A DNA stretch of 64,000 nucleotides from an uncultured Amylibacter sp. (GCA_943846615.1 OX044354.1:2373001-2437000), one strand, 5' to 3'; counted from the first letter of the stretch, positions 25,973-34,526 are shown. Numbers and translations: made by a program. Notes: generated from the sequence alone by a model not told the origin.

Positions 25973-26653
25973 ATGGAAAACAAACACATTTCAAATGACT
26001 GGGTAGAACGCTTTGCTGGCATTGCGCAACTGGAAGGTGCGACCAAGGATGTTTTGCGCAAAGGTAGCAAGATCGTTGATGTGCCCAAGGGCACGATGAT
26101 ATTTGGCCCCGGAAATTCGCCTGAAAACATGCTGTTTTTGCTGGATGGTACTGTGCGGGTGCAACAAGTATCCGAAACAGGGCATGAAATTGTCTTGTAT
26201 CGTATTCACGCAGGACAAAGCTGTGTTTTGACCACTGCGTGTTTGTTGACATATGAACATTATTCGGCCGAAGGGATATGTGAAACTGATGTTCAGGCGG
26301 CGGCTATCCCGCGTGCCTTGTTTGATGATTTGGTGGCACAATCCAAACCATTTCGCGACTTCGTTTTCGCGGCCTTTTCCAAACGTATCACCGATCTATT
26401 CCTGATGATCGACGAGGTGGCGTTTCAACGACTGGATGTGCGTTTGGCAGCACGGTTGATTGAATTGTCTGACGGGTGCGATACGGTTTCAACGACACAC
26501 CAAAAACTGTCGGTGGAATTGGGCACCGCACGCGAGGTGATTTCGCGCCAATTACAGGAATTTCAACGCCGAGGATGGATTACATTGTCGCGCGGGACTG
26601 TGGAATTGGTGGATCGTGCTTCGCTGGAAAAACTGTCCGAACATAATATTTAA
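25973..26653 (+). CDS. Crp/Fnr family transcriptional regulator of the sulfur cassette
   Basis: A 226-residue regulator with an N-terminal cyclic-nucleotide-binding-like domain (about 15-125) and a C-terminal winged helix (about 150-220; HQKLSVELGTAREVISRQLQEFQRRGWI as recognition region). Cys84, Cys90 and Cys103 cluster in the sensory domain (GQSCVLTTAC ... EGICETD), with no N-terminal Fnr iron-sulfur cysteines, which suggests thiol or persulfide sensing; this is inference. It lies directly upstream of DUF2892, persulfide-dioxygenase-like and SulP genes, a context typical for sulfide-responsive regulators. Confidence 0.88.
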   Translation: MENKHISNDWVERFAGIAQLEGATKDVLRKGSKIVDVPKGTMIFGPGNSPENMLFLLDGTVRVQQVSETGHEIVLYRIHAGQSCVLTTACLLTYEHYSAEGICETDVQAAAIPRALFDDLVAQSKPFRDFVFAAFSKRITDLFLMIDEVAFQRLDVRLAARLIELSDGCDTVSTTHQKLSVELGTAREVISRQLQEFQRRGWITLSRGTVELVDRASLEKLSEHNI

Positions 26654-26659
26654 TTCTTT

Positions 26660-26674
26660 GGTGACAAAGTCACC
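26660..26674. promoter_or_regulatory. Candidate operator of the sulfur cassette
   Basis: GGTGAC-AAA-GTCACC is a perfect dyad 7 bp after the regulator's stop and 56 bp before the DUF2892 start. GTGA/TCAC half-sites are Crp/Fnr-like, though the spacing is one base short of the usual six. A possible -10 (GCTAAA, 26692-26697) downstream would place it near -40, an activator position. Confidence 0.5.
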
Positions 26675-26729
26675 GACGCAGATCGAATCGAATGCTAAAT
26701 TAAACGTAACATTAACAGGAGAGACTAAA

Positions 26730-26945
26730 ATGACATCTAATGTAGGTAAAATTGACCGTATGGTTCGCATCATTGTGGGCCTTTTGTTGATTGCAGCACC
26801 GTTTGTGACGCAAATCGGCATGTTCCAATCGACCATGGGCACAGCAATCGCCGTGATCGTTGGCGTTGTGTTGATCGCAACATCAGCGATGAGATTTTGC
26901 CCTGCGTATCGCATCTTGGGCATCCAGACATGCAAAATTAAATAA
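26730..26945 (+). CDS. DUF2892 membrane protein (YgaP-like transmembrane domain)
   Basis: A 71-residue protein with two membrane segments (about 12-29 and 36-52) in the DUF2892 pattern: NVGKIDRMVRIIVGLLLIA at the start and FCPAYRILGIQTC at the end. In YgaP-type proteins this domain anchors a rhodanese; here it is alone. AGGAGAG lies about 6 nt before the ATG. Its neighbours are sulfide-oxidation genes, so a role in membrane sulfur handling is likely but unproven. Confidence 0.88.
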   Translation: MTSNVGKIDRMVRIIVGLLLIAAPFVTQIGMFQSTMGTAIAVIVGVVLIATSAMRFCPAYRILGIQTCKIK

Positions 26946-26956
26946 TATAATACAAC

Positions 26957-26978
26957 GCGCCCCGATGCCTTGGGGCGC
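26957..26978 (+). terminator. Hairpin between DUF2892 and the persulfide-dioxygenase-like gene
   Basis: GCGCCCC-GATGCCTT-GGGGCGC, a perfect 7-bp stem 11 bp after the DUF2892 stop, with only a short T-run some bases later. Could attenuate or stabilise the operon message; the next gene starts 23 bp on. Confidence 0.5.
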
Positions 26979-27001
26979 ACGTTAAATTTTTGGAGACAAC
27001 C

Positions 27002-27883
27002 ATGAAATATCCCGTTGATTTGACCGTAACCCCAGACGTTTCGCCACACTTCGATCAGGCGACGAATACCATCAGCTATATCGTCAAGGATCCGAACAGC
27101 AATCACTGTGCGATCATCGACAGCGTAATGGACATCGATTACGCGGCTGGGCGCATAACCAGCGATGCAGCGGATAAATTGATTGCCGAAATCACAGATC
27201 GTGGTTTGATCTTGGATTGGATCATCGAAACCCACGTCCACGCCGATCACCTCAGTGCCGCGCCGTACATTCAGCAGAAATTGGGTGGTAAAATTGGTGT
27301 CGGCGAGAAGATTTTGGTGATCCAAGAAACCTTTGGCAAAATTTTCAACGAAGGCACGGAATTCCAACGCGACGGTTCGCAATTCGATGCGCTGTTTAAG
27401 GACGGTGATACATATATGGTTGGCGACATGCAGGGTTTTGCGATGTTTACCCCAGGCCACACGCCCGCGTGCAACGTGCACGTGATGGGCAACGCGGCCT
27501 TTGCTGGCGATACATTGTTTATGCCTGATGGCGGCTCTGCGCGTGCGGATTTCCCGGGCGGAGATGCGGGTGAATTATACGATAGTATCCAAAAGGTCCT
27601 GTCATTACCCGATGAAACACGCCTGTTCATGTGTCACGACTATGCCCCGAATGGGCGCGTGATTGCATGGGAAACCACAGTGGCCGAACAAAAATCCGAC
27701 AACATTCATGTGGGCGGTGATAAAACCCGCGATGATTTCATCAAGTTCCGCACAGAACGCGATGCAACATTGGCAATGCCAAAATTGATCATCCCATCAC
27801 TGCAAATCAACATGCGTGCCGGCGAAGTGCCCACGGATGATGATGGTAATCCACAACTTAAAGTACCAATAAACGCATTATAA
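27002..27883 (+). CDS. Metallo-beta-lactamase fold hydrolase, persulfide dioxygenase-like (Blh/ETHE1 type)
   Basis: A 293-residue MBL-fold protein. The metal motif THVHADH is at 77-83 (His78, His80, Asp82, His83), with GHTPACNVHV, AGDTLFMPDGG and CHDYAPNG giving the other ligands. This matches ETHE1/Blh-type enzymes that oxidise glutathione persulfide to sulfite with a mononuclear iron. The ATG at 27002 has GGAG 9 nt upstream; an ATG 12 nt earlier is less well placed. The adjacent DUF442 and SulP genes complete a typical bacterial sulfide-detoxification set. Confidence 0.88.
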   Translation: MKYPVDLTVTPDVSPHFDQATNTISYIVKDPNSNHCAIIDSVMDIDYAAGRITSDAADKLIAEITDRGLILDWIIETHVHADHLSAAPYIQQKLGGKIGVGEKILVIQETFGKIFNEGTEFQRDGSQFDALFKDGDTYMVGDMQGFAMFTPGHTPACNVHVMGNAAFAGDTLFMPDGGSARADFPGGDAGELYDSIQKVLSLPDETRLFMCHDYAPNGRVIAWETTVAEQKSDNIHVGGDKTRDDFIKFRTERDATLAMPKLIIPSLQINMRAGEVPTDDDGNPQLKVPINAL

Positions 27884-27897
27884 ATAGGAAATTAGAC

Positions 27898-28224
27898 GTG
27901 AATATCAAAGAACTCTCTCCCGAACTGTCCGTCAGCGAACAAATCTCAATTGCCGATTTGGAACAGATTAAAGCCGTCGGTTTTGGCGCTATCATCTGTA
28001 ATCGCCCCGACGGCGAAGACACGGGGCAACCAACATTTGCAGAGATTGAACAGGCGGCAAAGGCCCAAGGGCTTGAGGCGAAATTCATCCCCATCGTTCC
28101 AGGTGCCCCAATGAACGGCGAGGCGGCAGAATTCGCACAGGCTATGGACGAGTTAACTGGCCCGATTTTGGCATATTGTCGTTCAGGTGCGCGTTCGACG
28201 ATGTTGTGGATGGCATCCAAGTAG
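27898..28224 (+). CDS. DUF442 (TIGR01244) sulfur transferase/phosphatase-like protein
   Basis: A 108-residue protein of the DUF442 fold, related to tyrosine phosphatases, with the active-site loop CRSGARS at 94-100 (Cys94). In Blh proteins this domain is fused to the persulfide-dioxygenase domain; here it is encoded separately just downstream. The start is GTG at 27898, with AGGAAAT 7-8 nt upstream. SulP starts 2 bp after its stop. Confidence 0.87.
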   Translation: MNIKELSPELSVSEQISIADLEQIKAVGFGAIICNRPDGEDTGQPTFAEIEQAAKAQGLEAKFIPIVPGAPMNGEAAEFAQAMDELTGPILAYCRSGARSTMLWMASK

Positions 28225-28226
28225 TC

Positions 28227-29924
28227 ATGCAAAAATACCTCCCAATTTTGACATGGGGGCGGCATTACAACAAGGCCGCCTTTTCCAGCGATATTATTGC
28301 GGCCTTGATCGTGACGATCATGTTGATCCCGCAATCATTGGCCTATGCACTGTTGGCGGGGTTGCCACCGCAGGCAGGGTTATATGCCTCCATCGCACCG
28401 ATCATTTTATATACGATTTTCGGCACCAGCCGCGCGTTGGCCGTTGGTCCCGTTGCAGTGATTTCGTTAATGACGGCGGCGACATTGGGAAACATCGTTG
28501 AACAGGGCGCGATGGGATATGCGATTGCGGCGCTGACATTGGCGTTTCTGTCTGGGGTGATCTTGTTGGCAATGGGCGTTTTCAAATTGGGATTTTTAGC
28601 GAATTTCCTATCGCACCCCGTAATCGCGGGCTTCATCACCGCATCAGGCGTGATCATCGCCACCAGCCAACTTAAAAACATCTTTGGAGTTGATGCGTCG
28701 GGGCATAACCTGTTGGAATTGGTCGTGTCGTTGTTTGAGCATCTGGGTGAAATCAATTGGATCACCTTTGTTCTGGGCGCATCGACGACGGCGTTTTTGT
28801 TCTGGGTGCGTAAGGGTATGAAACCAATGTTGCGCGCGCGTGGTCTGACTGCAGGTGCCGCAGATGTGGCGACCAAGGCAGGACCTGTTTTGGCTGTTGT
28901 GGTAACTACATTGGTTGTCTGGGCGTTTGATTTATCGGCTAAGGGTGTGAAAATCGTGGGCGATGTGCCTCAGAGCTTACCACCTCTCACCATGCCAGAC
29001 GTTTCTATGAATTTGATGACACTGTTGTTCGTTCCGGCATTGTTGATCTCTATCATCGGTTTTGTTGAATCGATTTCTGTGGCGCAAACATTAGCTGCGA
29101 AAAAACGCCAACGGATTGACCCAAATCAGGAACTGATCGGTCTTGGCGCTGCCAATGTTGGGGCTGCTTTCACCGGGGGCTTTCCTGTGACGGGCGGTTT
29201 TTCGCGTTCGGTCGTGAACTTCGACGCGGGCGCAGAAACACCGGCGGCGGGGGCATTTACGGCAGTTGGTTTGGCGATTGCGGCGCTGGCGCTGACCCCA
29301 TTGATCTTCTTTTTGCCCAAGGCAACGTTGGCGGCGACAATCATCGTGGCGGTGTTATCATTGGTGGATTTCAGCATCCTAAAGCGCAGCTGGGGTTATT
29401 CCAAAGCGGATTTCTTTGCAGTTCTAACCACCATCGTTCTGACCCTTGGTATGGGTGTAGAGGTGGGCGTGACGGCGGGTGTTATCCTGTCAATTTTCCT
29501 ACATCTGCATAAAACCACAAAACCCCATATCGCTGAGGTGGGCTTGGTTCCCAATACCCAACATTTCCGCAATACCCTGCGCCATGACGTTCAAACTGTG
29601 CCCCATGTTTTGTCCCTGCGTATCGACGAGAGCCTATATTTCGCCAATGCCAAGTTTTTGGAGGATTACCTGTATGACCGCGTGGCGGGGGATACGCCGA
29701 TTAAACATGTTGTGTTGATGGGGTCGGCGATTAACGAAGTGGATCTAAGCGCGTTAGAATCCTTAGAAGCGATCAATGAACGTCTGGATGCGATGGGAGT
29801 GAAACTGCACTTTTCGGAAATCAAAGGGCCAGTGATGGATCGATTAAAGCGTGAGCACTTCTTGGATGATCTGACCGGGCAGGTGTTTTTGTGCCAATAC
29901 GATGCCTATGTGACGTTGAAATAA
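28227..29924 (+). CDS. SulP family inorganic anion transporter
   Basis: A 565-residue transporter with about 11-14 membrane segments followed by a C-terminal STAS domain (about 435-560; VPHVLSLRIDESLYFANAKFLEDYL). The SulP signature AALIVTIMLIPQSLAYALLAGLPPQAGLYAS lies near residues 24-54. The open frame extends upstream to 28176 within the DUF442 gene; the ATG at 28227 is the family start. In this operon it probably moves sulfate, sulfite or thiosulfate, but substrate cannot be read from sequence. Confidence 0.92.
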   Translation: MQKYLPILTWGRHYNKAAFSSDIIAALIVTIMLIPQSLAYALLAGLPPQAGLYASIAPIILYTIFGTSRALAVGPVAVISLMTAATLGNIVEQGAMGYAIAALTLAFLSGVILLAMGVFKLGFLANFLSHPVIAGFITASGVIIATSQLKNIFGVDASGHNLLELVVSLFEHLGEINWITFVLGASTTAFLFWVRKGMKPMLRARGLTAGAADVATKAGPVLAVVVTTLVVWAFDLSAKGVKIVGDVPQSLPPLTMPDVSMNLMTLLFVPALLISIIGFVESISVAQTLAAKKRQRIDPNQELIGLGAANVGAAFTGGFPVTGGFSRSVVNFDAGAETPAAGAFTAVGLAIAALALTPLIFFLPKATLAATIIVAVLSLVDFSILKRSWGYSKADFFAVLTTIVLTLGMGVEVGVTAGVILSIFLHLHKTTKPHIAEVGLVPNTQHFRNTLRHDVQTVPHVLSLRIDESLYFANAKFLEDYLYDRVAGDTPIKHVVLMGSAINEVDLSALESLEAINERLDAMGVKLHFSEIKGPVMDRLKREHFLDDLTGQVFLCQYDAYVTLK

Positions 29925-29925
29925 G

Positions 29926-30603
29926 TTACTTCCAAGCATCCCGCAAATCTTCAATCGCCTCGATGCGATCCACAGTTTTTGGGTGGCTCATCATCCACGC
30001 CATCGGTTGCCCACCAACACCCGTCAGCCTGCCCAGCTTTTCAAACAACGAAATCTGATGCTCTACGCCAATGCCTGATTTCGTCAGCAAGGCAGCGGCA
30101 TAGGCATCCGCCTCATACTCATCTTTGCGCGATAAACGTGCCGCCAACATCTTGGTCAGCGTGTTGGCAATCGCCACACCCAACCCACCCAGAAAGCGGC
30201 TAAGGAACATGGCCAATGCCACGCGAATGGCGTTTTGCCCCGAAAAATCGATCATGCGGCGTTTAGTATGACCCAACGCAACATGGCCCAGCTCGTGGGC
30301 AATCACGCTGGCCAGCTCGGGTGCGGTCACCTCGCCGTCATAATATTTTTTCATGAACCCGCGGGTGATGAAAATTCGCCCATCGGGCACCGCCAATCCG
30401 TTGACGGGTTCGATTTCATACACATGAACCTTAATCTGGCGCAGATCCAAAACATCCGCCATTTGATCGGTCAATGCCTCCAGCGGGGGATCATTCAAAA
30501 CGGTGGATTTTTGATCCATCTCGGATTTCGTGCGCCACGCGGACATGTAATACATGACCACAGCCCAGATAATCGCCAGAAAGATTGGTGAAAATTTCAA
30601 CAT
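29926..30603 (-). CDS. M48 family metallopeptidase
   Basis: A 225-residue membrane-anchored zinc peptidase related to HtpX/BepA. One N-terminal membrane segment (3-20), then the M48 domain with HELGH at 103-107 and the third ligand in the EYEADAYAAALL helix (about 160). Such proteins act in envelope or membrane protein quality control. Convergent with SulP (1 bp between stops). It is last of a minus-strand unit with a 55-residue membrane protein, a DUF2927 lipoprotein and a GNAT gene. Confidence 0.9.
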   Translation of the reverse strand: MLKFSPIFLAIIWAVVMYYMSAWRTKSEMDQKSTVLNDPPLEALTDQMADVLDLRQIKVHVYEIEPVNGLAVPDGRIFITRGFMKKYYDGEVTAPELASVIAHELGHVALGHTKRRMIDFSGQNAIRVALAMFLSRFLGGLGVAIANTLTKMLAARLSRKDEYEADAYAAALLTKSGIGVEHQISLFEKLGRLTGVGGQPMAWMMSHPKTVDRIEAIEDLRDAWK

Positions 30604-30643
30604 ATCTTAAATATGGGGTGTTGTTGGATGACTGACAAGCACC

Positions 30644-30811
30644 CTAGATCGACATCCGCACATAGATCACGGCCAAAATCAGACCCAACAGCCCAAAGGC
30701 AAACCCATGCGCCACCGCGTATTGCAAACGATCCAGTGTTCCTTTGCCTGCCTTGCTGGCGCGAAACCAGCCCAGAACCAATCCGAAAAGAGTGAAGATA
30801 ATAGGGATCAT
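30644..30811 (-). CDS. 55-residue membrane protein
   Basis: A very short protein, MIPIIFTLFGLVLGWFRASK... to ...LAVIYVRMSI, with two membrane segments (about 2-16 and 33-52) joined by a basic loop (RASKAGKGTLDRLQYAVAHG). Similar short proteins in Rhodobacterales have been labelled apolipoprotein acyltransferase, which the size cannot support. Its ATG overlaps the stop of the DUF2927 gene as ATGA and has AGGAAG about 9 nt upstream, strong signs that it is translated. Confidence 0.8.
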   Translation of the reverse strand: MIPIIFTLFGLVLGWFRASKAGKGTLDRLQYAVAHGFAFGLLGLILAVIYVRMSI

Positions 30812-32157
30812 TTTGCGTTCTTCCTGTGTTTTGCCAATTGTCCCAGTTGATGTTCGATCTGGGTGACAATTTTGATGCTACCAAAGGCATATAAACCCCA
30901 GCCACGCGCCTGCGCAACCAGTGCTTTGTGCCCTGCGACATCGTCGTTGCTGTGGGCGACTAATGCCTCGATGTGCAACGCCTCAAACATCAGTTCTGCG
31001 TTTTGATATTTCTGCGCTGCTTTTTTGATGGCTGGAATGAATGACCCTGCCTCAGGAACAAGGTTTAGATGGTACAACAAGAAAGCCATTTCGCGACTAA
31101 CCTTGGCCACCTGAATACTGTCGGGGCCAAGGGTTTTGTTATATGTGTATAACACATGTTGTAGTTCATTGACCCGCGCCTGAGGGTCGCGCCCAACGGA
31201 TGCGCGCGCATGCGATAACATCGAAAATGTCATACGGGGTTCGCCCAGCTTCTGTTCAGTTGCGAATTTTACAGCACGTTTTGCAGCATTTATACGGCGT
31301 CGATCTGTTCCATTCGCACTTGTCGCCTCGCGGATCAAATTGTTCCATTCCATAGATATAGTTTGGTTTTTACCCGCATACCCTGCGCCCTTTGGGTTTA
31401 GGCGTGCCAATAAGCCAGGCAATCGCGCACGTACCTGCGGCGCTGACATTCCAATACGTAATTCAGGGCTATAAGCTAACCGTAAGATCAACATGTCGTA
31501 AGGCGTTAAAACACCATGCATGTCATCGTCGTTAAAAATGGTATTGGGGACTCGAAACAGATCGTTTAATGGTCCTAATGCCTGTGCGACTTCTTCGTGC
31601 ATGCAATCGCGTTCGAATTCTGGGGATTGATCAGATGGCAGGAAAACAGATGCAGTGGTTCGTGTGATTACATTGTGCCATTGGGTTTTACCTGATCTCC
31701 AGCCAGCTCGAAACTCCTTTGCATTTCGCGCGTTTGGGACAACCAAACAGGCGGCATTGGGTGCAAGGTTCTGTAGTTTCGCCATTGGCAGTCGGTGGAT
31801 GTAGATATTGACCGGTTCCTCGGCTGCACCGAGGCGAATATCAATTCCTGCTTCGGTTCGTAATCGCGCAATTAGACGGTTTAAATCGCGGCTTGCCAAT
31901 GGCGGTGCAGGCTGTGCAAAACGAATGGAAATTGGTCCATCAAATCGCGAGAATGTTTTGGTGTCCCCGCCTAATTCATTGACATACATGAAATCCAAAA
32001 ATTCATCGGCGATATCACTGTTTGCGCGATATACATGCTGTGAAAAATGTTTATGATTAAAGCTGTTCACACGCGACTGCTCTGGCGCACCTTTGTTAAC
32101 TGGCTGACAGGCCAACAAGGGGAGTGCGGTTGAGAATCCAATTATAAATTTCTTCAT
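30808..32157 (-). CDS. DUF2927 lipoprotein
   Basis: A 449-residue predicted lipoprotein: lipobox LLAC with Cys17, so probably anchored in the periplasmic face of a membrane. The DUF2927 region (about 50-260) includes RFAQP, DCMHEEVAQALGPLNDLF (a metallopeptidase-like HEExxQ motif) and MLILRLAYSPELRIGM. The C-terminal half is helical, TPR-like. It overlaps the GNAT gene upstream and the 55-residue gene downstream by 4 bp each. Function unknown; with the M48 gene it suggests an envelope role. Confidence 0.8.
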   Translation of the reverse strand: MKKFIIGFSTALPLLACQPVNKGAPEQSRVNSFNHKHFSQHVYRANSDIADEFLDFMYVNELGGDTKTFSRFDGPISIRFAQPAPPLASRDLNRLIARLRTEAGIDIRLGAAEEPVNIYIHRLPMAKLQNLAPNAACLVVPNARNAKEFRAGWRSGKTQWHNVITRTTASVFLPSDQSPEFERDCMHEEVAQALGPLNDLFRVPNTIFNDDDMHGVLTPYDMLILRLAYSPELRIGMSAPQVRARLPGLLARLNPKGAGYAGKNQTISMEWNNLIREATSANGTDRRRINAAKRAVKFATEQKLGEPRMTFSMLSHARASVGRDPQARVNELQHVLYTYNKTLGPDSIQVAKVSREMAFLLYHLNLVPEAGSFIPAIKKAAQKYQNAELMFEALHIEALVAHSNDDVAGHKALVAQARGWGLYAFGSIKIVTQIEHQLGQLAKHRKNAK

Positions 32158-32594
32158 GACACCTGATATTTGATAAAGGGCGTTAATGTTGACACCTTGT
32201 CATATAACCCGCGCGCAACCGCATTATCACGCGCTGTCGTCCAATATACGATACCTACGCCGTTGGCCTTGGCGTGATCCACTGTCGCCTTGATCAATGC
32301 CTCGCCCGCGCCCAATCCACGCGCCCCTTCGGAAACATAGAGATCATTCAAATAACAACGATCCTCCTCTTCCCAAAAACTGGAGTGATACAGGAAATTG
32401 ACTAACCCGACAGCACGACCATCCGCATATGCCAACACCGAATACATCGGCGCATTCGCACTCAATATACGTGCCCAACTGGTCGCATAAACCTCTTCTG
32501 GCTTACTGGTCTTATAAAATGTCAAATATTTGCCCCACAACTCACGCCAATCCTGCTCCATCTCGGGTGTGGCACTTTTCAGTTCCAATTTCAT
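32154..32594 (-). CDS. GNAT family N-acetyltransferase
   Basis: A 146-residue acetyltransferase with the acetyl-CoA loop pattern SEGARGLGAGEALIKATVDHAKANG (about 90-112) after the core strand RCYLNDLYVSE, and the ending WTTARDNAVARGLYDKVS. Acceptor substrate unknown. First gene of the unit with DUF2927, the small membrane protein and the M48 peptidase; it ends in a 4-bp overlap with the lipoprotein start. Confidence 0.85.
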   Translation of the reverse strand: MKLELKSATPEMEQDWRELWGKYLTFYKTSKPEEVYATSWARILSANAPMYSVLAYADGRAVGLVNFLYHSSFWEEEDRCYLNDLYVSEGARGLGAGEALIKATVDHAKANGVGIVYWTTARDNAVARGLYDKVSTLTPFIKYQVS

Positions 32595-32790
32595 TAATGC
32601 AGTCCTTTCAAGGGCTTAATAATTTACACATTTCCGTGAAAATTGTCGGGTTTCTTGGTTAACTCTAGGGTTTTCGGCTGAATCCAGCAAGGCGCAACAA
32701 CTAAGGCGTGACAAGTCACAGAAACTGCGTTACCCCACCCATATTAACAAGAATAAACCTAATTCAGGTTTGAATATGGAGGTGGGTAAA

Positions 32791-33198
32791 ATGCTGGATA
32801 CCGAATACCGTCCGTCTGAAGACGAAGAGTTTATGAACGACCAACAGGTTGAATATTTCAAGAAAAAACTGCTGGATTGGAAAGCATCCATCTTGTCCGA
32901 CGGTCGCGATACCATCGAAGGTATGCAAGAGGGAACGCGTAACATTCCAGACGATGCGGATCGCGCGTCCGAAGAGACTGATCGTGCATTGGAATTACGC
33001 ACACGTGATCGCGAACGCAAGCTGGTTGCGAAAATCGACAGCGCATTGCGCCGCATCGAAGATGGCTCATACGGCTCGTGTGATGCAACAGGCGAACCAA
33101 TTTCGCTAAAACGTCTAGAGGCACGCCCAACGGCGAACCTGTCACTAGAAGCGCAGGAACGCCACGAACGCAAAGAGAAAGTGCACCGCGACGATTGA
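32791..33198 (+). CDS. dksA: RNA polymerase-binding transcription factor DksA (degenerate zinc finger)
   Basis: A 135-residue DksA-type regulator that binds the RNA polymerase secondary channel and acts with ppGpp. The coiled-coil tip motif DDADRAS is at 54-60. The zinc-finger region keeps the fold (YGSCDATGEPISLKRLEARPTANLSLEAQE) but of the four canonical cysteines only Cys97 remains; the other positions are Thr100, Ser118 and Ala121. That pattern matches the Rhodobacter sphaeroides homologue RSP2654. The frame opens at TTG 32770, but GGAGGTGGG just before the ATG at 32791 decides the start. Confidence 0.9.
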   Translation: MLDTEYRPSEDEEFMNDQQVEYFKKKLLDWKASILSDGRDTIEGMQEGTRNIPDDADRASEETDRALELRTRDRERKLVAKIDSALRRIEDGSYGSCDATGEPISLKRLEARPTANLSLEAQERHERKEKVHRDD

Positions 33199-33224
33199 CG
33201 CGAACACAGATAACGAACACATTT

Positions 33225-33254
33225 ACACCGCGAGCATTCCTCGCGGTGTTTTTA
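33225..33254 (+). terminator. dksA rho-independent terminator
   Basis: ACACCGCGAG (33225-33234) pairs perfectly with CTCGCGGTGT (33240-33249), loop CATTC, followed by TTTT. It ends only 11 bp before the next gene's ATG. Confidence 0.9.
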
Positions 33255-33265
33255 CATAGGGCATT

Positions 33266-34471
33266 ATGTCAGTAACAGGCAAAGATTTTGGTATTATCGG
33301 CGGCGGCATTGGCGGCATGGCCGCGGCGATTGCAATTGCGCAATTGGGCGGGCGTGTCACGGTTTATGAACAAGCCGCGAAATTGGCCGAAGTTGGCGCA
33401 GGCATTCAGATCAGCGCAAACGGTTTGGCGGTATTGAAGGAATTGGGTGTTGATCCCGAATTCGCAGGCCCCGCCAGCCGTCCACAGGCGGTAGAACTGC
33501 GGGATTACAAGGCTGGTCGTTTTGTGGCCCGCATTCGCCAAAACCACAATCCAGATTATCCCTACCTACAACTGCACCGCGCCGATTTGATGACGGCGCT
33601 GGTGGTGCGTGCGGATGCGTTGGGCGTTATGGTGAAATTGGGCGCACGCGCCGAAATCCTTGATGCCTTTGTCGAACGCCCCGAAATTCGCGTTGGTGAT
33701 ACGACGCAAACCTTTGATACCATCATCGCCGCAGACGGCGTAAATTCCAAAACCCGCCAAGATTGGTTCGAGGCCGGCGCCGCACGTTTCACTGGGCAAG
33801 TCACATGGCGTGCCACAATCCCCGCCGACGATCCCGATGCGCCAACGACGGTATATATGGGGAAGGGCAAGCATTTGGTCACATACCCCTTGCGGGGTGG
33901 AAAAATGATGAACATCGTGGCGGTGCAGGAGCGTAAGGAAATAGCCGCGCAAGATTGGGAAAACACCGATACGCCGGAAAACCTACACGCGGCATTTGCG
34001 GAGTTTGGTGGTGAGGCAAAAGAAATCCTCAGCCAAGTGAAAGATGTGCGCGTTTGGGGCCTATACGGGCATCCACCATTACAAACTTGGTGGCGAGCAA
34101 ATGTGGCCCTTTTGGGCGATGCGGTTCACCCGATGTTTCCATTTATGGCGCAAGGTGCCTGTATGGCACTGGAAGATGCGTCTGTACTGGCCAGAAAACT
34201 AGATGAAACAGACAGCATACGCCTTGGCCTTGCGCGCTATGGAACGACCCGTATGCGCCGCGCCAGTAAGGTTCAACGCTTAGCCGCGCGTAATGGTAAG
34301 ATGTTTCATCTATCAAATCCGTTATTGCGGTTCATTGCCCAATCGGCACTTACCGTCATATCAACAGTCATGCCGCGCTTTTTAGAACGCCGTTTTGACT
34401 GGATATATAAAAACAACATCTCACAAGAGGTTGGTTTTTATGTGATAACGGGCTTTTTGTTCGGACGCTAA
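33266..34471 (+). CDS. FAD-dependent aromatic-ring-type monooxygenase
   Basis: A 401-residue class A flavoprotein monooxygenase. FAD motif GIIGGGIGGMAAAIAIAQLGG at 9-29, the DG motif DTIIAADGVNSKTRQ near 150 and the second FAD motif GDAVHPMFPFMAQGACMALEDA near 290. This resembles salicylate or 3-hydroxybenzoate hydroxylase-like enzymes; ubiquinone hydroxylases are relatives. No catabolic neighbours are present, so the substrate is open. It begins right after the dksA terminator and is convergent with xthA. Confidence 0.85.
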   Translation: MSVTGKDFGIIGGGIGGMAAAIAIAQLGGRVTVYEQAAKLAEVGAGIQISANGLAVLKELGVDPEFAGPASRPQAVELRDYKAGRFVARIRQNHNPDYPYLQLHRADLMTALVVRADALGVMVKLGARAEILDAFVERPEIRVGDTTQTFDTIIAADGVNSKTRQDWFEAGAARFTGQVTWRATIPADDPDAPTTVYMGKGKHLVTYPLRGGKMMNIVAVQERKEIAAQDWENTDTPENLHAAFAEFGGEAKEILSQVKDVRVWGLYGHPPLQTWWRANVALLGDAVHPMFPFMAQGACMALEDASVLARKLDETDSIRLGLARYGTTRMRRASKVQRLAARNGKMFHLSNPLLRFIAQSALTVISTVMPRFLERRFDWIYKNNISQEVGFYVITGFLFGR

Positions 34472-34526
34472 AAGTCTTTCTTGTCTAAGTATTCTCGCGC
34501 GAAGCGCATAAAAGTATCTGTCACAG

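Noticed and set aside
25220..25987. 255-residue minus-strand frame opposite the PIN gene
   Set aside because: Serine/arginine-rich shadow of a well supported PIN-domain gene and the end of the methyltransferase gene.
26552..27481. 309-residue minus-strand frame opposite the sulfur cassette
   Set aside because: It is the mirror of the real plus-strand genes (regulator end, DUF2892 and MBL protein), has no domain and crosses several genes.
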